From a virus: a stretch of DNA of 30,123 bases. Location of the stretch: the IMG/VR virus record IMGVR_UViG_3300017733_000030, positions 1 through 30,123 of that record, one strand, 5' to 3'. Under the pieces are notes generated by a model. That model saw only the letters and a list, made by a program, of their open reading frames with translations. It was not told the origin of the DNA and did not search any database. This document shows positions 29,739 to 30,123 of the stretch, piece by piece. Each line of letters opens with the position of its first letter. The first letter of the stretch is position 1. Position numbers and translations under genes: made by a program.

Positions 29739-30123
29739 CGGCTTGGCTTGATTATATTAATGATTTAAATACTGATTTTGATGACGATAGTCCTATTTAT
29801 TCTTCTCTTAACGTCGGTACTGGACTAGTACTTAATGGAAACTTGCGTCAAACTCAAGGAGAGATACAAGCAACTGGAGTAAAGCTCGACAGTGTTTCAT
29901 TAACTACGGTTCAAACTAGCGCTGAATCTTTTGCTGATAACGACACTTCAATTATGACAAGTGCGGCAATAGCAGACAAAGTAGAAAGTTATGGCTACAG
30001 CACTACTACTGGAGATATTACTGGAGTTACCGCAGGTAGCGGATTGTCTGGTGGAGGAACTAGCGGAGGTGTTTCTTTAGCTGTAGCTGACTTAGCTGTA
30101 TCGCATTTTGCTGACGCTACTAT
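29735..30123 (+). CDS. Tail fibre or spike, N-terminal part (truncated by window)
   Basis: The ATG overlaps the previous stop (ATGA). About 129 codons are visible. The N-terminus (MTAWLDYINDLNTDFDDDSP) is followed by a coiled, trimer-like segment (SAESFADNDTSIMTSAAIADKV) and GDITGVTAGSGLSGGGTSGG. The 'GITxVTAGxGLxGGGTSGxVxL' repeat is a well-known phage tail-fibre motif. The receptor-binding end lies beyond the window. Confidence 0.8.
   Translation, partial: MTAWLDYINDLNTDFDDDSPIYSSLNVGTGLVLNGNLRQTQGEIQATGVKLDSVSLTTVQTSAESFADNDTSIMTSAAIADKVESYGYSTTTGDITGVTAGSGLSGGGTSGGVSLAVADLAVSHFADAT

Noticed and set aside
1-30123. Integrase, attachment site, insertion sequence or repressor
   Set aside because: No recombinase or transposase motif, terminal inverted repeat or CI-like gene was found. 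Nothing in this window points to a temperate lifestyle.

Overview
The window looks like about two thirds of the genome of a tailed bacteriophage, most likely a podovirus. It holds a P22-like portal and head-completion set, an HK97-type capsid gene and tail-fibre genes, and no tape-measure, tail-tube or sheath gene. No integrase, repressor, tRNA, RNA polymerase or DNA polymerase gene is visible. An actinobacterial host is an inference. It rests on a small 'W-L-x-Y-G-I-E-x-G-x-C' protein, DUF932 and DUF669-like genes and an r1t-like holin, all of types I associate with actinophages, and on three genes whose start codons sit 6-7 nt below a -10 box with no ribosome binding site (leaderless transcripts). 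The DNA is AT-rich.

Layout. Positions 1-102 hold the 3' end of a rightward gene that runs in from the left. From 95 to about 15,462 every gene is on the minus strand; this is the early/middle module. From right to left in transcription order it has: a small Cys-rich protein, a possible 29-aa peptide or sRNA, an unknown 293-aa protein, a Cys-rich 32-aa peptide, an SNase-like lipoprotein, a DUF669-like protein, an exported lytic transglycosylase, a zinc ribbon, an AT-repeat/inverted-repeat region, a DUF932 protein, a 680-base non-coding structured region, a RuvC-like resolvase, an SNF2-type helicase, a DnaQ-like exonuclease, a PD-(D/E)XK Fe-S nuclease, a Sak4-like ATPase, a second DUF669-like protein, a TOPRIM primase-helicase and a small-terminase-like HTH protein. 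From about 15,841 to the right edge every gene is on the plus strand; this is the late module. It has an HNH/endonuclease VII, a decoration-like protein, three small Lys-rich proteins, the large terminase, the portal, the scaffold, a lysis cassette (M15 endolysin, holin, a secreted Pro/Glu-rich protein, two further membrane proteins), the major capsid protein, the adaptor and stabilisation proteins, and the start of a tail fibre.

How it works together. The left arm carries recombination-dependent replication functions (primase-helicase, ssDNA-binding proteins, Sak4, Cas4-like nuclease, resolvase) and would borrow the host polymerase. The right arm packages DNA, builds the virion and lyses the cell. 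The arms diverge at 15,463-15,876 and converge near position 100.

The most striking content is non-coding. (i) A gene-free stretch at about 9,436-10,110 is full of long helices and has a size and setting like the giant phage RNAs GOLLD and ROOL. (ii) A nested rod of about 263 nt (15,498-15,760) sits at the divergence point. Its wobble pairs favour the plus strand and a TATAAT lies just upstream. (iii) Hairpin arrays lie upstream of the lysozyme gene (12.6-12.8 kb) and of the 293-aa gene (14.87-14.95 kb). (iv) Three strong minus-strand terminators, two with UUCG loops, cut the first part of the left operon into short transcripts.
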